Under the pieces are notes generated by a model. That model worked only from the letters and a program-made list of their open reading frames with translations, searched no databases and was not told the DNA's origin. A DNA stretch of 64,000 nucleotides from Stenotrophomonas sp. SY1 (GTDB lineage: Bacteria; Pseudomonadota; Gammaproteobacteria; Xanthomonadales; Xanthomonadaceae). Numbering within the stretch: the first letter of the stretch is position 1; every line of letters starts with the position of its first letter. The stretch is taken from positions 1,054,001-1,118,000 of the forward strand of contig NZ_JAJOYR010000001.1 in the NCBI RefSeq assembly GCF_021202945.1, given 5' to 3'. The translations under genes and the position numbers were made by a program. Shown here in pieces: positions 21,752 through 30,928 of the stretch.

Positions 21752-21878
21752 GGAGCCGAGCGTGGTTGAGCGCTACCGCGAGTTTCGAATTCGGGCCGCG
21801 GCGGCAGCTGTAGAGCGGAGCAATGCTCTGCTGGAGCCTGCCCGGTAAAGCGCCCCGCCGAGCATGGCTTGGCGCTAC
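21752..21878. repeat. Cluster of three GTAG-type REP palindromes (SMAG-like)
   Basis: Three palindromes each ending in the tetranucleotide GTAG: 21752-21776 (minus orientation), 21810-21832 (plus) and 21857-21878 (minus). Each has a stem around cores such as GCCGAGCATGGC. GTAG-ended REP elements named SMAG are known from Stenotrophomonas maltophilia. They fill the gap between secA and the mutT fusion. Confidence 0.75.
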
Positions 21879-21946
21879 CGGTGCGATGCGCGATGTAAGA
21901 GACGTTCCCGTTGCACGTTTGGCCGGGTTTTCGGCATTCTCTGGGC

Positions 21947-22897
21947 ATGAATTCACCCCAGCGCTCAATCCATGTTGTGGCCGCCGTCATCACCGACGCG
22001 CGTGGTCGCATCCTGCTCAACCGTCGTACCGGCAACAGCGACATGGCGGGCCTGTGGGAATTTCCCGGCGGCAAGCGCGAGCCGGGCGAAACCTCCGAGC
22101 AGGCGCTGGTGCGCGAACTTCACGAGGAGCTGGGCATCGAGGCCGAGGTCGGCGAATGGCTGATGGACGTACCCCAGCTCTACCCGGACAAGCGCCTGCG
22201 TCTGGAAGTCCGCATGGTGCGGAGCTGGAAGGGCACCGCCCGTGGCCGTGAAGGGCAGGCCATCACCTGGGTGACGCCGGACAAGCTGTCGCGTTATTCG
22301 ATGCCGCCGGCCGATCTGCCGGTGGTCGCGGCGCTGCGCCAGCCGGACCGCTACCTGGTCACGCCCGAACCTGCCGAATGCGCAGAAACCTGGTTTTCCT
22401 GCATCGAGGCGGCGATCCACGGCGGCATCCGTCGCATCCAGCTGCGTACACCCTCGGCAGCCGACCGCCAGGGACTGGCGCGCAGTGTCGCCGAGCGCTA
22501 TGGCAAGCAGGCCGACCTGCTGCTCAATCGCGATATCGACCTGGCACGCGAGCTCGGCGTGGGCGTGCACCTGGGCAGTGAGCAGTTGCTGTCGCTGCAA
22601 AGCCGGCCGTTGCCGGAATCGTTGCCGGTGGCCGCTTCCTGTCACGATCTGGCACAACTGCAGGCCGCACAGCGGCTGGGGTGTGACTTCGCGGTGCTCG
22701 GCCCGGTGCAGGCCACCGCCACGCATCCGGGGGCGTCGCCGCTGGGTTGGGAGGCCTTCGAACGGCTGCGTGAGCAGGTGTCCTTGCCCATCTACGCGAT
22801 CGGCGGCATGGGCGTGGCGGATATCGATATCGCGCGCCGGCATGGCGCCTTGGGCGTGGCCGCGATCCGCGCGCTCTGGCCTGCGCCTAGAGCGTGA
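21947..22897 (+). CDS. MutT Nudix hydrolase fused to a ThiE/TenI-like domain
   Basis: 316 residues in two domains. Residues 1-130 form an 8-oxo-dGTP diphosphatase-like Nudix domain with a complete Nudix box at 42-64 (G, E48, R56, E57, E60, E61). Residues about 145-316 resemble thiamine phosphate synthase/TenI: HLGSEQL, GCDFAVLGPVQATATHPG and PIYAIGGM. The Nudix part sanitises oxidised nucleotides; the activity of the ThiE-like part in such fusions is not established. The start ATG at 21947 is preferred to an upstream in-frame GTG-like start. Its stop overlaps the end of the convergent DUF4124 gene by 11 bases. Confidence 0.92.
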   Translation: MNSPQRSIHVVAAVITDARGRILLNRRTGNSDMAGLWEFPGGKREPGETSEQALVRELHEELGIEAEVGEWLMDVPQLYPDKRLRLEVRMVRSWKGTARGREGQAITWVTPDKLSRYSMPPADLPVVAALRQPDRYLVTPEPAECAETWFSCIEAAIHGGIRRIQLRTPSAADRQGLARSVAERYGKQADLLLNRDIDLARELGVGVHLGSEQLLSLQSRPLPESLPVAASCHDLAQLQAAQRLGCDFAVLGPVQATATHPGASPLGWEAFERLREQVSLPIYAIGGMGVADIDIARRHGALGVAAIRALWPAPRA

Positions 22898-23510
22898 TCC
22901 AGAAGCAGTTGTACTGCCGGCGGAGCCGGAAAACGGTGCGGGTGGGCGTGCTGCTGCGGGGCAGCGTCTGCTCCAGCCGCAGTGCCACCGGACGCCGGGG
23001 CTTGTACGCCTGATCGCTGCTGGCTGCGGGTTCGATCGGATAGCCGCTTTGCTCCGCTGCCGGGTCCAGTACCGTGCCGTCGGTGTGGGTGAATGGTTGT
23101 GTCGGCGCGGGTTCGTAGGCCGGCAGCTCCGGAAACACCGGTGCGATGTCGATCAATGGCCGCTGCACGATTTCGTTCAGGCGATCCATTACCCGCGTCG
23201 CGGCCGCGTTGGACAGGCCGGTCCACAGATAGATGCCCGACAGACGGTTCGGATCACGGGCATCGGCGGCTGACTGGATGATGCTCACCACCTCGCTGAG
23301 ACGGCGTGCGCAACTGTCGCGATACAGCCCGTTGCTGCCGGCCGGCCGGGGAGCTGGCAGCAGACGCGCGCGTGCCCCCATCAGTTCGCAGGGCTTGTCG
23401 CCGTACACGGTTTGCCCCTGCGCGTTGGTGCAGCGATTGATCTGCTGTGCGCGTGCATTTGGCGCGGGCAGCAACAGGCAGAGTAGGGACAGGAGCAGCG
23501 CGATTCGCAT
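22887..23510 (-). CDS. Exported DUF4124 domain protein
   Basis: 207 residues. A signal peptide (about 1-21, LLLSLLCLLLPAPNARA) is followed by a DUF4124-type segment (INRCTNAQGQTVYGDKPC), a small periplasmic domain of unknown function. The rest has no domain I know; it contains several Cys residues. The last codons overlap the MutT-ThiE gene by 11 bases on the opposite strand. Function unknown. Confidence 0.8.
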   Translation of the reverse strand: MRIALLLSLLCLLLPAPNARAQQINRCTNAQGQTVYGDKPCELMGARARLLPAPRPAGSNGLYRDSCARRLSEVVSIIQSAADARDPNRLSGIYLWTGLSNAAATRVMDRLNEIVQRPLIDIAPVFPELPAYEPAPTQPFTHTDGTVLDPAAEQSGYPIEPAASSDQAYKPRRPVALRLEQTLPRSSTPTRTVFRLRRQYNCFWITL

Positions 23511-23567
23511 CGCGCAAGGGTAGCCGCTGCCCCTGTGGACAGGAAGCGACGGCGGCCGCGTAATCGA

Positions 23568-24398
23568 TCAGGCGCTGCGCAGACGTTGCAGCACCGCGTT
23601 GGTGGGCTTGGCCAGGTTGAGCGTGTAGAAGTGCAGCGAAGGTGCGCCACCGGCGATCAGGCGTTCGCACAGGCTGGCGACCACATCGGCGCCGAAGTCG
23701 CGGACCGAATCGGCGTCATCGCCGAAGGCCTGCATGCGCTTGCCGATCCAGCGCGGAATTTCCGCGCCGCATTGTTCGGAGAAACGACGCAGCTGGCTGA
23801 AGTTGGAAATCGGCATGACGCCGGGAATGATCGGCACCTCCACGCCCAGCCGACGCGCCGCGTCAACAAAGTGGAAATAGGCGTCAGCGTTGTAGAAATA
23901 CTGGGTGATGGCCGCGTCGGCGCCAGCGTCGATCTTGGTCTTGAAGTGGCGCAGGTCGGCCAGTGCGTCGCTGGCCTGCGGATGCGTTTCCGGATAGGCG
24001 CCGACTTCGATGCGGAAAGCGTCGCCATGTTCGGCGCGGATGAAGGCGATCAGCTCCGAGGCATAGCGCAGGTCACCCGGGAAACCCATGCCCGAGGGCA
24101 GGTCGCCGCGCAGCGCGACGATGCGCTTGACGCCAATGGCGCGGTACAGCTTGAGCAGTTCGCGGATCTCCTCGCGGGTGCCGCCGACGCAGGACAGATG
24201 CGGCGCTGCCTGCAGCCCGTGGTGCTGGTTGAGGTGGCGCACGGTCTCGGAGGTGTAGCTCAGCGTCGAGCCACCGGCGCCGAACGTACAGGACACGTAC
24301 TCGGGCGCGTGGGACTTGAGCTTGGCGGCGGTACGGTCCAGCTGGGCGCGCTGGTCGTCGGTCTTGGGCGGGTAGAACTCGAAGCTGATCGCGGTCAT
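23568..24398 (-). CDS. metF: 5,10-methylenetetrahydrofolate reductase MetF
   Basis: 276 residues, as usual for bacterial MetF. A flavoenzyme with a TIM barrel that makes 5-methyltetrahydrofolate for methionine synthesis. The N-terminal SFEFYPPKT carries the catalytic Glu; RGD and the conserved YFYNADAYFHFVD block are present. It is monocistronic, with its own promoter and a palindrome between the -35 and -10 regions. Confidence 0.97.
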   Translation of the reverse strand: MTAISFEFYPPKTDDQRAQLDRTAAKLKSHAPEYVSCTFGAGGSTLSYTSETVRHLNQHHGLQAAPHLSCVGGTREEIRELLKLYRAIGVKRIVALRGDLPSGMGFPGDLRYASELIAFIRAEHGDAFRIEVGAYPETHPQASDALADLRHFKTKIDAGADAAITQYFYNADAYFHFVDAARRLGVEVPIIPGVMPISNFSQLRRFSEQCGAEIPRWIGKRMQAFGDDADSVRDFGADVVASLCERLIAGGAPSLHFYTLNLAKPTNAVLQRLRSA

Positions 24399-24427
24399 GA
24401 AGAGGGCCGGGCATCACGGATGGCGGC

Positions 24428-24458
24428 ATTATATCTCTCCATCAAGATGGATGTGCAA
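24428..24458 (-). promoter_or_regulatory. metF promoter with central palindromic operator
   Basis: On the minus strand: TTGCAC (24458-24453), then 19 bases, then a perfect TATAAT (24433-24428). The spacer contains the palindrome TCCATC-TT-GATGGA at 24451-24438, six-base arms. This is a classical repressor position. ArsR-family SahR/SamR regulators control metF in many proteobacteria, but the sequence alone does not name the protein. Confidence 0.6.
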
Positions 24459-24641
24459 CCGTTGCGAGCGTGACCGTTGGGACGGCGTCAGCCGTGAAGC
24501 TGGCCATGCTGCCAACTGCCGACCTGCAGGCAATTGCACGCCTGGCCGTGCCAGCGGCCGTTCCGCCGGCTTCGCGGTTGCTGCGGTTCCTACATTCGTG
24601 GCCAATCACCGACAATGGCGCGTTTCCCGCAAGGCTGCGCC

Positions 24642-25196
24642 ATGTCGATTCATCTCACCTCCTTTGCCCGCACCCGGCTGTTCCCGCGCACACCGCGTCC
24701 CAACACCATCCGCGATATCAGCGCCGAGGCATTCGAGCAGTACCTGAACGCGCATGCGCCGGACAAGGTGATCGATGGCTACGCGCCGTTCTGCAAGCTG
24801 TTCGTCTATCGCAACTGGACCAGCACCCGCTGCCTGACCGTGCCGGTCACCGATGACAACCGGCATCTGCTGCGCTCGGCCTATGAGGCGCGCACGCGCG
24901 AGGAGCTGCCGGTGCTGGTGCGCTGGTTCGAAGGCGTGGAGCCGCCGGTGGCCGAGTACCTGGTGGTGATCCTGTACGACCGTGAGCAGATGGCCAAGGA
25001 GGGCACCGCTATCGACGCCGATTGGGGCGTGGTCGGTTGCCTGTACACCGCGACAGCGGAAGAGATCCCGATGGCGCCGATCACCATGATGCGCAATGCA
25101 CTGGGCGTGGAGGAAGGCGGCTCCGGCGTGCCGATCGACCGCGATGCCTACCGGCGTGCGGTGGCGTTCTGGGAAGCCAATGCGAACTGGCGGTGA
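24642..25196 (+). CDS. DUF3228 family protein
   Basis: 184 residues, soluble, no signal peptide. Conserved blocks typical of DUF3228 are KLFVYRNWTSTRC, VLVRWFEGVEPPVAEYLVVILYDREQM and a WGVVGCLYTATAEEIPMAPITMMRNALG segment. Function unknown. The ATG at 24642 is the first that gives the family N-terminus. The TGA overlaps a GTG of the next frame, so it may be co-transcribed with the downstream membrane protein. Confidence 0.8.
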   Translation: MSIHLTSFARTRLFPRTPRPNTIRDISAEAFEQYLNAHAPDKVIDGYAPFCKLFVYRNWTSTRCLTVPVTDDNRHLLRSAYEARTREELPVLVRWFEGVEPPVAEYLVVILYDREQMAKEGTAIDADWGVVGCLYTATAEEIPMAPITMMRNALGVEEGGSGVPIDRDAYRRAVAFWEANANWR

Positions 25197-25204
25197 GTGG
25201 CGCG

Positions 25205-25630
25205 ATGACGACGGCTGAGCGCACGCCGCGCATCGGCTTCAGCGCGTGGCATGCGCTGCTTGCGCTGGCGGCGTTCGTGATGGAAGTGCTGATCGCCACC
25301 CGCGTTCCGCATGCATCGTGGATACGCGGGTACTTTGGCGATGTGCTGGTGGTGGTGCTTCTCTATGCCGCCGTGTACAGCGTGTTGCGGGTGAACGACT
25401 TTGCGCTGTTGCTGGCGGTGTTCGTGTTCGCCTGCGGCATCGAGTTCGCGCAGTACTTCGGCGTGGCCGAGCGGCTGGGTTTCGTGCGTGGCGACGTGAT
25501 GTACACCGTCATCGGCAACACGTTTTCCTGGGGCGATGTTGCTTGTTATGCGCTGGGTTGCGGGTTGACCGCGCTGGTACTGGTGATGCGCGACGTGGTT
25601 GTATCCGCACGACGCAGTGCGGCGCGTTGA
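25205..25630 (+). CDS. DUF2809 family membrane protein
   Basis: 141 residues with four predicted membrane helices (about 12-30, 41-60, 65-83, 108-127). The motif GYFGDVLVVVLLYAAVYSVL and the short GNTFSWGD loop are typical of DUF2809. Function unknown. The start may be ATG 25205 or an in-frame GTG at 25193 that overlaps the preceding stop (GTGA), which would add four residues. Confidence 0.8.
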   Translation: MTTAERTPRIGFSAWHALLALAAFVMEVLIATRVPHASWIRGYFGDVLVVVLLYAAVYSVLRVNDFALLLAVFVFACGIEFAQYFGVAERLGFVRGDVMYTVIGNTFSWGDVACYALGCGLTALVLVMRDVVVSARRSAAR

Positions 25631-25925
25631 ACATGCTGGCTTTGGAATGAATGCGCGTGACGGCGCGCTTTAACGGTTCTTAACAGTTGCCTGCGTAAAA
25701 TACGCCGGCTCGGTATCTCAAGCGCTTCGCGCAGGGCCTTCATTCCCTGATACCCGGACAGCCGGCATTCCGCCTTTCCAGGCACTGTTCCTGGTTCTTT
25801 CTGTCCCCGACCGTTCCCGTGGCGCATGCCGCGGGTCATTCATTCGTGCGCATTACGGCCTGCGCAGGAACCCTCCGTCCAGGCCCCGCACGCATCCCAC
25901 TCAGTAACGGGAGGACTGGTCCTGT
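25631..25925 (+). promoter_or_regulatory. Leader region of the ProP-like transporter gene
   Basis: 295 bases without a gene. TAAAAT at 25696-25701 is a good -10, but no clear -35 is seen at 17 bases. A GGGAGG at 25910-25915 lies 10 bases before the transporter ATG. The long leader, 220 bases, could hold RNA structure but I see no known riboswitch. Confidence 0.4.
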
Positions 25926-27455
25926 ATGTCAGCAGGTGATTCCGCTATTCGCAATGAACCGCTCCAGATCGAAGACATCACTGTCATCGACAAGGGCAAA
26001 GTCAAAAAAGCCGTCACCGCCGCCGCGCTTGGCAATGCCATGGAATGGTTCGACTTCGGTGTCTACGGCTTTGTTGCCTATGCCCTTGGCAAGGTGTTTT
26101 TCCCCGATGCATCGCCCAGCGTGCAGACCATCGCCGCGTTGGCCACGTTCTCGGTGCCGTTCCTGGTGCGCCCGCTCGGCGGCGTGTTCTTCGGAGTGAT
26201 GGGCGACAAGTTCGGGCGGCAGAAAGTGCTATCGGCCACCATCATCCTGATGGCGATCAGCACGTTCTGCATCGGCTTGATTCCCTCCTATGAAAGCATC
26301 GGCATCCTCGCGCCGATCCTGCTGCTGCTGTGCAAGCTGGCGCAGGGTTTCTCGGTGGGGGGGGAATACACCGGCGCTGCGGTATTCGTGGCCGAGTTCG
26401 CGCCGGACCGCAAACGCGGTTTCCTCAGCAGCTGGTTGGACTTCGGTTCGATCGCCGGCTTCGTGCTCGGTGCCGGCGTGGTGGTGGTGTTGAGCAGCAT
26501 CCTTGGTGAGGACCGCTTCCTGGAATGGGGCTGGCGGGTGCCGTTCTTCCTCGCTGCGCCGCTGGGCCTGATCGGCCTGTACCTGCGCCATGCCGCGGAA
26601 GAAACGCCGGCCTTCACCGAGCAGCTGGAGCGCATGGAGAAGGAAGACCAGGATGCGGTGGGCAGCGCGCCGAGGATTTCCTTCAAGGAGATCGTCACAC
26701 GTTATTGGCGCTCGCTGCTGGTTTGCGTGGGCATCGTGCTGGTCACCAACGTGACCTACTACATGCTGCTGACCTACATGCCGACCTATCTGTCGCACAA
26801 CCTGCATTACTCCGAGGATCACGGCGTGCTGATCATCATCGTGGTGATGATCGGCATGCTGTTCGTGCAGCCGGTGGTGGGCTGGGCCAGTGATCGCATC
26901 GGCCGCCGGCCGTTCATCGCCGCCGGCAGCATCGGCTTGTTGGTCTCGGCGATACCGGCATTCCATCTGATCAACAGCGGCAACATCGGCCTGATCTTCG
27001 TCGGCCTTTTGTTGCTGGCGGTGCTGCTGAACTGCCTGATCGGGGTGATGGCTTCAACCTTGCCGGCGATGTTCCCCACCCGCGTGCGTTACAGCGCGCT
27101 GGCCACGGCATTCAACATCTCGGTGATCATCTGCGGCGTGACACCGACCGCAGCGGCATGGCTGGTGGAAACCACCGGCGACCTGATGATGCCGGCTTAC
27201 TACCTGATGGTGGTGGCGGTGGTCGGGTTGGCTACGGCATGGCTGATGCGCGAGACCGCCAACCGGCCGCTGCATGGCGACACGCCCAACGCGTCAAGTC
27301 GGCACGAGGCGCGCGAGCTGCTGCAGGAGGCCTACGACCATATCGAAGCCAGCGTCGACGACCTGGACGCGCGGATCGACGGCCTGCAGGCCAAGATCGA
27401 TGAGCTGCAGCAGCGCAAGCAGGTCCTGGTGGACCGACACCCGGATCTGGTGTGA
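25926..27455 (+). CDS. MFS transporter, ProP-like (osmolyte:H+ symporter family)
   Basis: 509 residues with twelve predicted helices and the MFS signature GDKFGRQKVL after helix 2. The N-terminus ALGNAMEWFDFGVYGF is typical of the metabolite:H+ symporter subfamily that includes E. coli ProP. The C-terminal tail (about 455-509) is a heptad-rich coiled coil (AYDHIEASVDDLDARIDGL), like the osmosensory coiled coil of ProP. This supports a proline/betaine transporter; substrate is inferred. Monocistronic, with a strong terminator. Confidence 0.85.
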   Translation: MSAGDSAIRNEPLQIEDITVIDKGKVKKAVTAAALGNAMEWFDFGVYGFVAYALGKVFFPDASPSVQTIAALATFSVPFLVRPLGGVFFGVMGDKFGRQKVLSATIILMAISTFCIGLIPSYESIGILAPILLLLCKLAQGFSVGGEYTGAAVFVAEFAPDRKRGFLSSWLDFGSIAGFVLGAGVVVVLSSILGEDRFLEWGWRVPFFLAAPLGLIGLYLRHAAEETPAFTEQLERMEKEDQDAVGSAPRISFKEIVTRYWRSLLVCVGIVLVTNVTYYMLLTYMPTYLSHNLHYSEDHGVLIIIVVMIGMLFVQPVVGWASDRIGRRPFIAAGSIGLLVSAIPAFHLINSGNIGLIFVGLLLLAVLLNCLIGVMASTLPAMFPTRVRYSALATAFNISVIICGVTPTAAAWLVETTGDLMMPAYYLMVVAVVGLATAWLMRETANRPLHGDTPNASSRHEARELLQEAYDHIEASVDDLDARIDGLQAKIDELQQRKQVLVDRHPDLV

Positions 27456-27468
27456 CGTTCTGAACAGC

Positions 27469-27500
27469 AAAGCCCGCCATCACGGCGGGCTTTTTGTTTT
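27469..27500 (+). terminator. Terminator after the ProP-like gene
   Basis: AAAGCCCGCC, five-base loop, GGCGGGCTTT, then TTGTTTT. Ten-base stem with T-tail; it starts 13 bases after the stop. Confidence 0.92.
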
Positions 27501-27556
27501 CGGCGGAGTGCATGGCACCGCAGTCGGGACCGCGCTTTGCTTTTCAGCGCAGGCGC

Positions 27557-28555
27557 TCAGGCAGCTGGTGAAAGTGCCGGCGTTTCTCCGGCGATCAGCG
27601 CATCGAAGTAGTCGCGGGTCAGGCGAAGCTGTGCATCGGCGCTTTCGGCCGCGTTGACCACGGCGCGGAAGGCGGCATTCTCGGGCCGGTCCTTGGCGTA
27701 CCAGCCCAGGTGTTTGCGCGCGATGCGCACGCCCTGCGGTTCGCCATAGAAGCCGTGCAGGTCGTTCAGATGGCCGAGCAGGATGTCTCGTACTTCCTGC
27801 AAGGTCGGCGGCGGCAACTGCTCGCCGGTAGCCAGGTAATGGGCGATCTCGCGGAAGATCCACGGCCGGCCCTGCGCGGCGCGGCCGACCATCACCGCAT
27901 CGGCGCCAGTGTGCTTGAGCACCTGCTCGGCTTTCTGTGGCGAGTCGATGTCGCCATTGGCCAGCACCGGGATACGCAGCGTCGCCTTGATGCCGGCGAT
28001 GGTGTCGTGCTCGGCCTGGCCGGTGTAGTGCTGGTCGCGGGTGCGCCCGTGGATGGCCAGCGCGGCGATGCCGCTGTCCTCGGCGATGCGGGCGATGGTC
28101 GGTGCGTTGCGCACGTCGGCGCACCAGCCGGTGCGGATCTTCAAAGTGACCGGCACCGGGACCGCATTGACCACCGCTTCGAGGATGCGCGCCACCAGTG
28201 CCTCATCACGCATCAGTGCCGAGCCGGCCCAGGCGTTGCACACCTTCTTGGCCGGGCAGCCCATGTTGATGTCGATGATCTGCGCGCCGTGGTCGACGTT
28301 GTAACGCGCCGCATCGGCCAGTTGCTGCGGCTCGGTGCCGGCGATCTGCACGCTGATCGGTGCCGGTTCGCCGGCATGGTCCATGCGGTGGATGGACTTG
28401 CGGGTGTTCCAGAAGCGAGGGTCGCTGATGGTCATTTCCGACGCAGCCAAGCCCGCGCCCAGCCGCTTGCACAGCTGGCGGAACGGCTTGTCGGTGACGC
28501 CCGCCATGGGGGCGAGCACCACGTTGGGGGCGATGGTGTAGGGGCCGATCTGCAT
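27557..28555 (-). CDS. dusB: tRNA-dihydrouridine synthase DusB
   Basis: 332 residues. FMN enzyme that reduces uridine 17 of tRNA. The TIM barrel begins IAPNVVLAPMAGVTDKPFRQLCKRLGAG, and the catalytic Cys is Cys100 in INMGCPAKKV, the same number as in E. coli DusB. NGDI and GRAAQGRPWIF are family motifs. In many gammaproteobacteria fis follows dusB; here the gene downstream is absent and only the ProP-like gene's terminator region follows. Confidence 0.95.
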   Translation of the reverse strand: MQIGPYTIAPNVVLAPMAGVTDKPFRQLCKRLGAGLAASEMTISDPRFWNTRKSIHRMDHAGEPAPISVQIAGTEPQQLADAARYNVDHGAQIIDINMGCPAKKVCNAWAGSALMRDEALVARILEAVVNAVPVPVTLKIRTGWCADVRNAPTIARIAEDSGIAALAIHGRTRDQHYTGQAEHDTIAGIKATLRIPVLANGDIDSPQKAEQVLKHTGADAVMVGRAAQGRPWIFREIAHYLATGEQLPPPTLQEVRDILLGHLNDLHGFYGEPQGVRIARKHLGWYAKDRPENAAFRAVVNAAESADAQLRLTRDYFDALIAGETPALSPAA

Positions 28556-28599
28556 CTGCGTATTGTAGTTGCCCTGCCATGCGGCAGCGGCTGAACAGC

Positions 28600-28625
28600 A
28601 TGACGGCCCGTTTCCGGGCCGTCAT
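28600..28625. terminator. Perfect 11-bp hairpin between rbsK and dusB
   Basis: ATGACGGCCCG-TTTC-CGGGCCGTCAT. It lies after the rbsK stop and before dusB, both on the minus strand, so it likely ends the nupC-rbsK transcript. No clear T-run follows on the minus strand. Confidence 0.7.
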
Positions 28626-28648
28626 TGGGTTCGACAATGAACGGCGGA

Positions 28649-29599
28649 TCAGACGTCGGCGGGGGTCATCCGCGGCATCGACAGCGCCGCGCCTTCCTGC
28701 TCGGTGGAGCGGGCGGCGTACTGGTTGGCAAAACGCACGTGCTTGATGAAGGACGCTTCCGGGGCATGCGCCAGCGACGCTGCCAGCGCGCCGTTGAAGG
28801 CATCGCCGGCACCGGTGGTGTCCACCACCTGCACCGACTCGGCCGCGACGCGGTAGTACGGCTGGCTGTCACCACGCAGCCTGTCCTCGTCGTGCGAGAC
28901 GAACACACCCACCGCGCCCAGCGTCACCACCACGGTGTTGCCCGAAAGCTTGCGGCACAGCGCATGCAGGCTGGCGCCATCCAGCGCGGCCACGTCGTCC
29001 GCTTCCAGGCGCTCGCCGACATGGCGACCAAGCAGGGCGGCGAACTCGGTTTCGTTCGGGGTCAGCACGTCGGCAAGCTTGAGCAGGCCGATGCTGGACG
29101 GAGCGTTGGCCGGGGCGGCGTTGAGCATGGTCAGCACGCCGGCCTCGCGGGCCAGGCCGAGCATGGCTTCAATCGATTCCACCGGCGATTCCAGCTGCGC
29201 CAGCAGCACCTTGGCGTTGCCGAGCAGTGCGGCGTTGGCGGTCATGAATGCCGTGCTCAGCGAGGCATTGGCGCCAGCGCCGATCACGATGGAGTTGCGG
29301 CCACGGCCATCGACGTAGATGCCGGCGGTGCCGGTGGGTTCGCTGCTGGCTTCGGCAATCAGGCTGATGCCGTCAGCGGCGGCCAGCTGGCGGGCGAGGG
29401 CGCCACCGGCATCCTCGCCCAAGGCGCAGACGAAGCTGGTGTCGGCACCCGCGCGACGGGCCGCCACGGCCTGGTTGAAGCCCTTGCCGCCGGGGCCGGT
29501 GCTGTAACGCCCGGCAATGGTCGCCCCTGGCGCGGGCAGGGCATCGCAGCGCCAGACGTGGTCGACATTGAAAGAACCGGCAACGACAACAGAACTCAT
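28649..29599 (-). CDS. rbsK: Ribokinase (PfkB family)
   Basis: 316 residues. PfkB carbohydrate kinase: N-terminal GSFNVDHVWRCD and GPGGKGFNQAVAA, and the C-terminal DTTGAGDAFNG with the catalytic Asp. Phosphorylates ribose at O5. It lies 30 bases after nupC, so in one operon: nucleosides enter by NupC, are cleaved elsewhere, and ribose is trapped. A strict ribokinase rather than another nucleoside kinase of the family is the most likely reading. Confidence 0.88.
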   Translation of the reverse strand: MSSVVVAGSFNVDHVWRCDALPAPGATIAGRYSTGPGGKGFNQAVAARRAGADTSFVCALGEDAGGALARQLAAADGISLIAEASSEPTGTAGIYVDGRGRNSIVIGAGANASLSTAFMTANAALLGNAKVLLAQLESPVESIEAMLGLAREAGVLTMLNAAPANAPSSIGLLKLADVLTPNETEFAALLGRHVGERLEADDVAALDGASLHALCRKLSGNTVVVTLGAVGVFVSHDEDRLRGDSQPYYRVAAESVQVVDTTGAGDAFNGALAASLAHAPEASFIKHVRFANQYAARSTEQEGAALSMPRMTPADV

Positions 29600-29629
29600 G
29601 GAATCTACGTCTCTAAGGTGGCTGATGAA

Positions 29630-30928
29630 TCAGCCGAAATGGGTCAGAACGCCGGCGATGGTAGCGGTCATCAGGGTAGCAATGGTGCCACCGAGCACAG
29701 CGCGCAGGCCGAACTTGGCCAGGTCCTGGCGACGGTCCGGGGCCAGGCCGCCGATGCCGCCGATCTGGATGGCGATCGAGCTGAAGTTGGCGAAGCCGCA
29801 CAGCGCGTAGGTGGCGATCAGACGGCCTTCCTCGCTCAGGGTGACGCCCGGGACGTTGCCCTTGATGATCTCAGACAGGTCCATGTACGCCACGAACTCG
29901 TTGATCACGACCTTCTGGCCGATCAGCGAGCCGACCGTGGTGGCATCAGCCCACGGCGTACCGATCACCCAGGCCAGCGGTGCCAGCACGTAGCCGAAGA
30001 TCGTCGCCAGGTTGGTCGGCTTGCCGATCGCCTGGGCCAGGCCGGTCACTTCGCCGATCCAGGTCAGCGGCGCGTTGAGCAGCGCGATCAGGGCGATGAA
30101 GGCCAGCAGCATCGCACCGATGTTCAGCGCCAGACGCAGGCCGTCGCCGGCGCCTGCAGCGGCGGCGTCGATGATGTTGGAGGAGGTCTTTTCCACTTCC
30201 ATCTTGACCGTGCCACGGGTCAGCGGCGTGCCGGTTTCCGGCACCAGCAGCTTGGAGATCACCAGCGTTGCCGGGGCGGCCATGATTGAAGCGGCCAGCA
30301 GGTGCTTGGCGTAGAACGCCTGCGCGGTCGGGTCACCGCCACCGAGCATGCCGACATACGCCGCCAGCACGCCACCGGCAATGTGCGCCATGCCGCCGAT
30401 CATCATCGTGATCAGCTCGGACTGGGTCATCTTGGAGATGTACGGGCGCACGGTCAGCGGCGCCTCGGTCTGGCCGATGAAGACGCTGGCGCAGACGCTG
30501 GTGGTTTCGGCACCGGACACGCGCATCACCTTGGTGATGGCCGCGGCCATCACCCGCACGATGGCCTGCATGACGCCCAGGTGGTACATCACGCCCATCA
30601 GCGCCGAGAAGAAGATGATGGTCGGCAGCACCTGGAAGGCGAAGATGAAGCCGTACTTGGGTACGTCCATCAGGCTGCCGAAAATGAAGTTGGAACCTTC
30701 ATTGACGAAGCTCAGGATCTTGACGAAACCCTTGCCCAGCCAGTCGAATACGTCACGACCACCAGGCACCAGCAGCACCAGCGCGGCAAAGGCGATCTGC
30801 AGCGTGATGCCGGTCGCAACCAGCTTCCAGTCCACCGCCTTCTTGTTGTTGGAGAACAGCCAGGTGATGCCAATAAGCACCGCCAGGCCGAACAGGCCGA
30901 AGCCGATCCTGCCCAAACCTTCGACCAT
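29630..30928 (-). CDS. nupC: NupC-type concentrative nucleoside transporter
   Basis: 432 residues, CNT family. About ten helices; family motifs GQTEAPLTVRPY and the C-terminal half ALCGFANFSSIAIQIGGIGGLAP (matching the CNT GFAN signature) are visible. Imports nucleosides with protons or sodium across the inner membrane. It precedes rbsK in a two-gene operon. The start ATG at 30928 gives MVEGLGRIGFGLFGL. Confidence 0.93.
   Translation of the reverse strand: MVEGLGRIGFGLFGLAVLIGITWLFSNNKKAVDWKLVATGITLQIAFAALVLLVPGGRDVFDWLGKGFVKILSFVNEGSNFIFGSLMDVPKYGFIFAFQVLPTIIFFSALMGVMYHLGVMQAIVRVMAAAITKVMRVSGAETTSVCASVFIGQTEAPLTVRPYISKMTQSELITMMIGGMAHIAGGVLAAYVGMLGGGDPTAQAFYAKHLLAASIMAAPATLVISKLLVPETGTPLTRGTVKMEVEKTSSNIIDAAAAGAGDGLRLALNIGAMLLAFIALIALLNAPLTWIGEVTGLAQAIGKPTNLATIFGYVLAPLAWVIGTPWADATTVGSLIGQKVVINEFVAYMDLSEIIKGNVPGVTLSEEGRLIATYALCGFANFSSIAIQIGGIGGLAPDRRQDLAKFGLRAVLGGTIATLMTATIAGVLTHFG

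Noticed and set aside
28625..30289. 554-codon plus-strand ORF over rbsK and nupC
   Set aside because: Shadow of two well-supported minus-strand genes.
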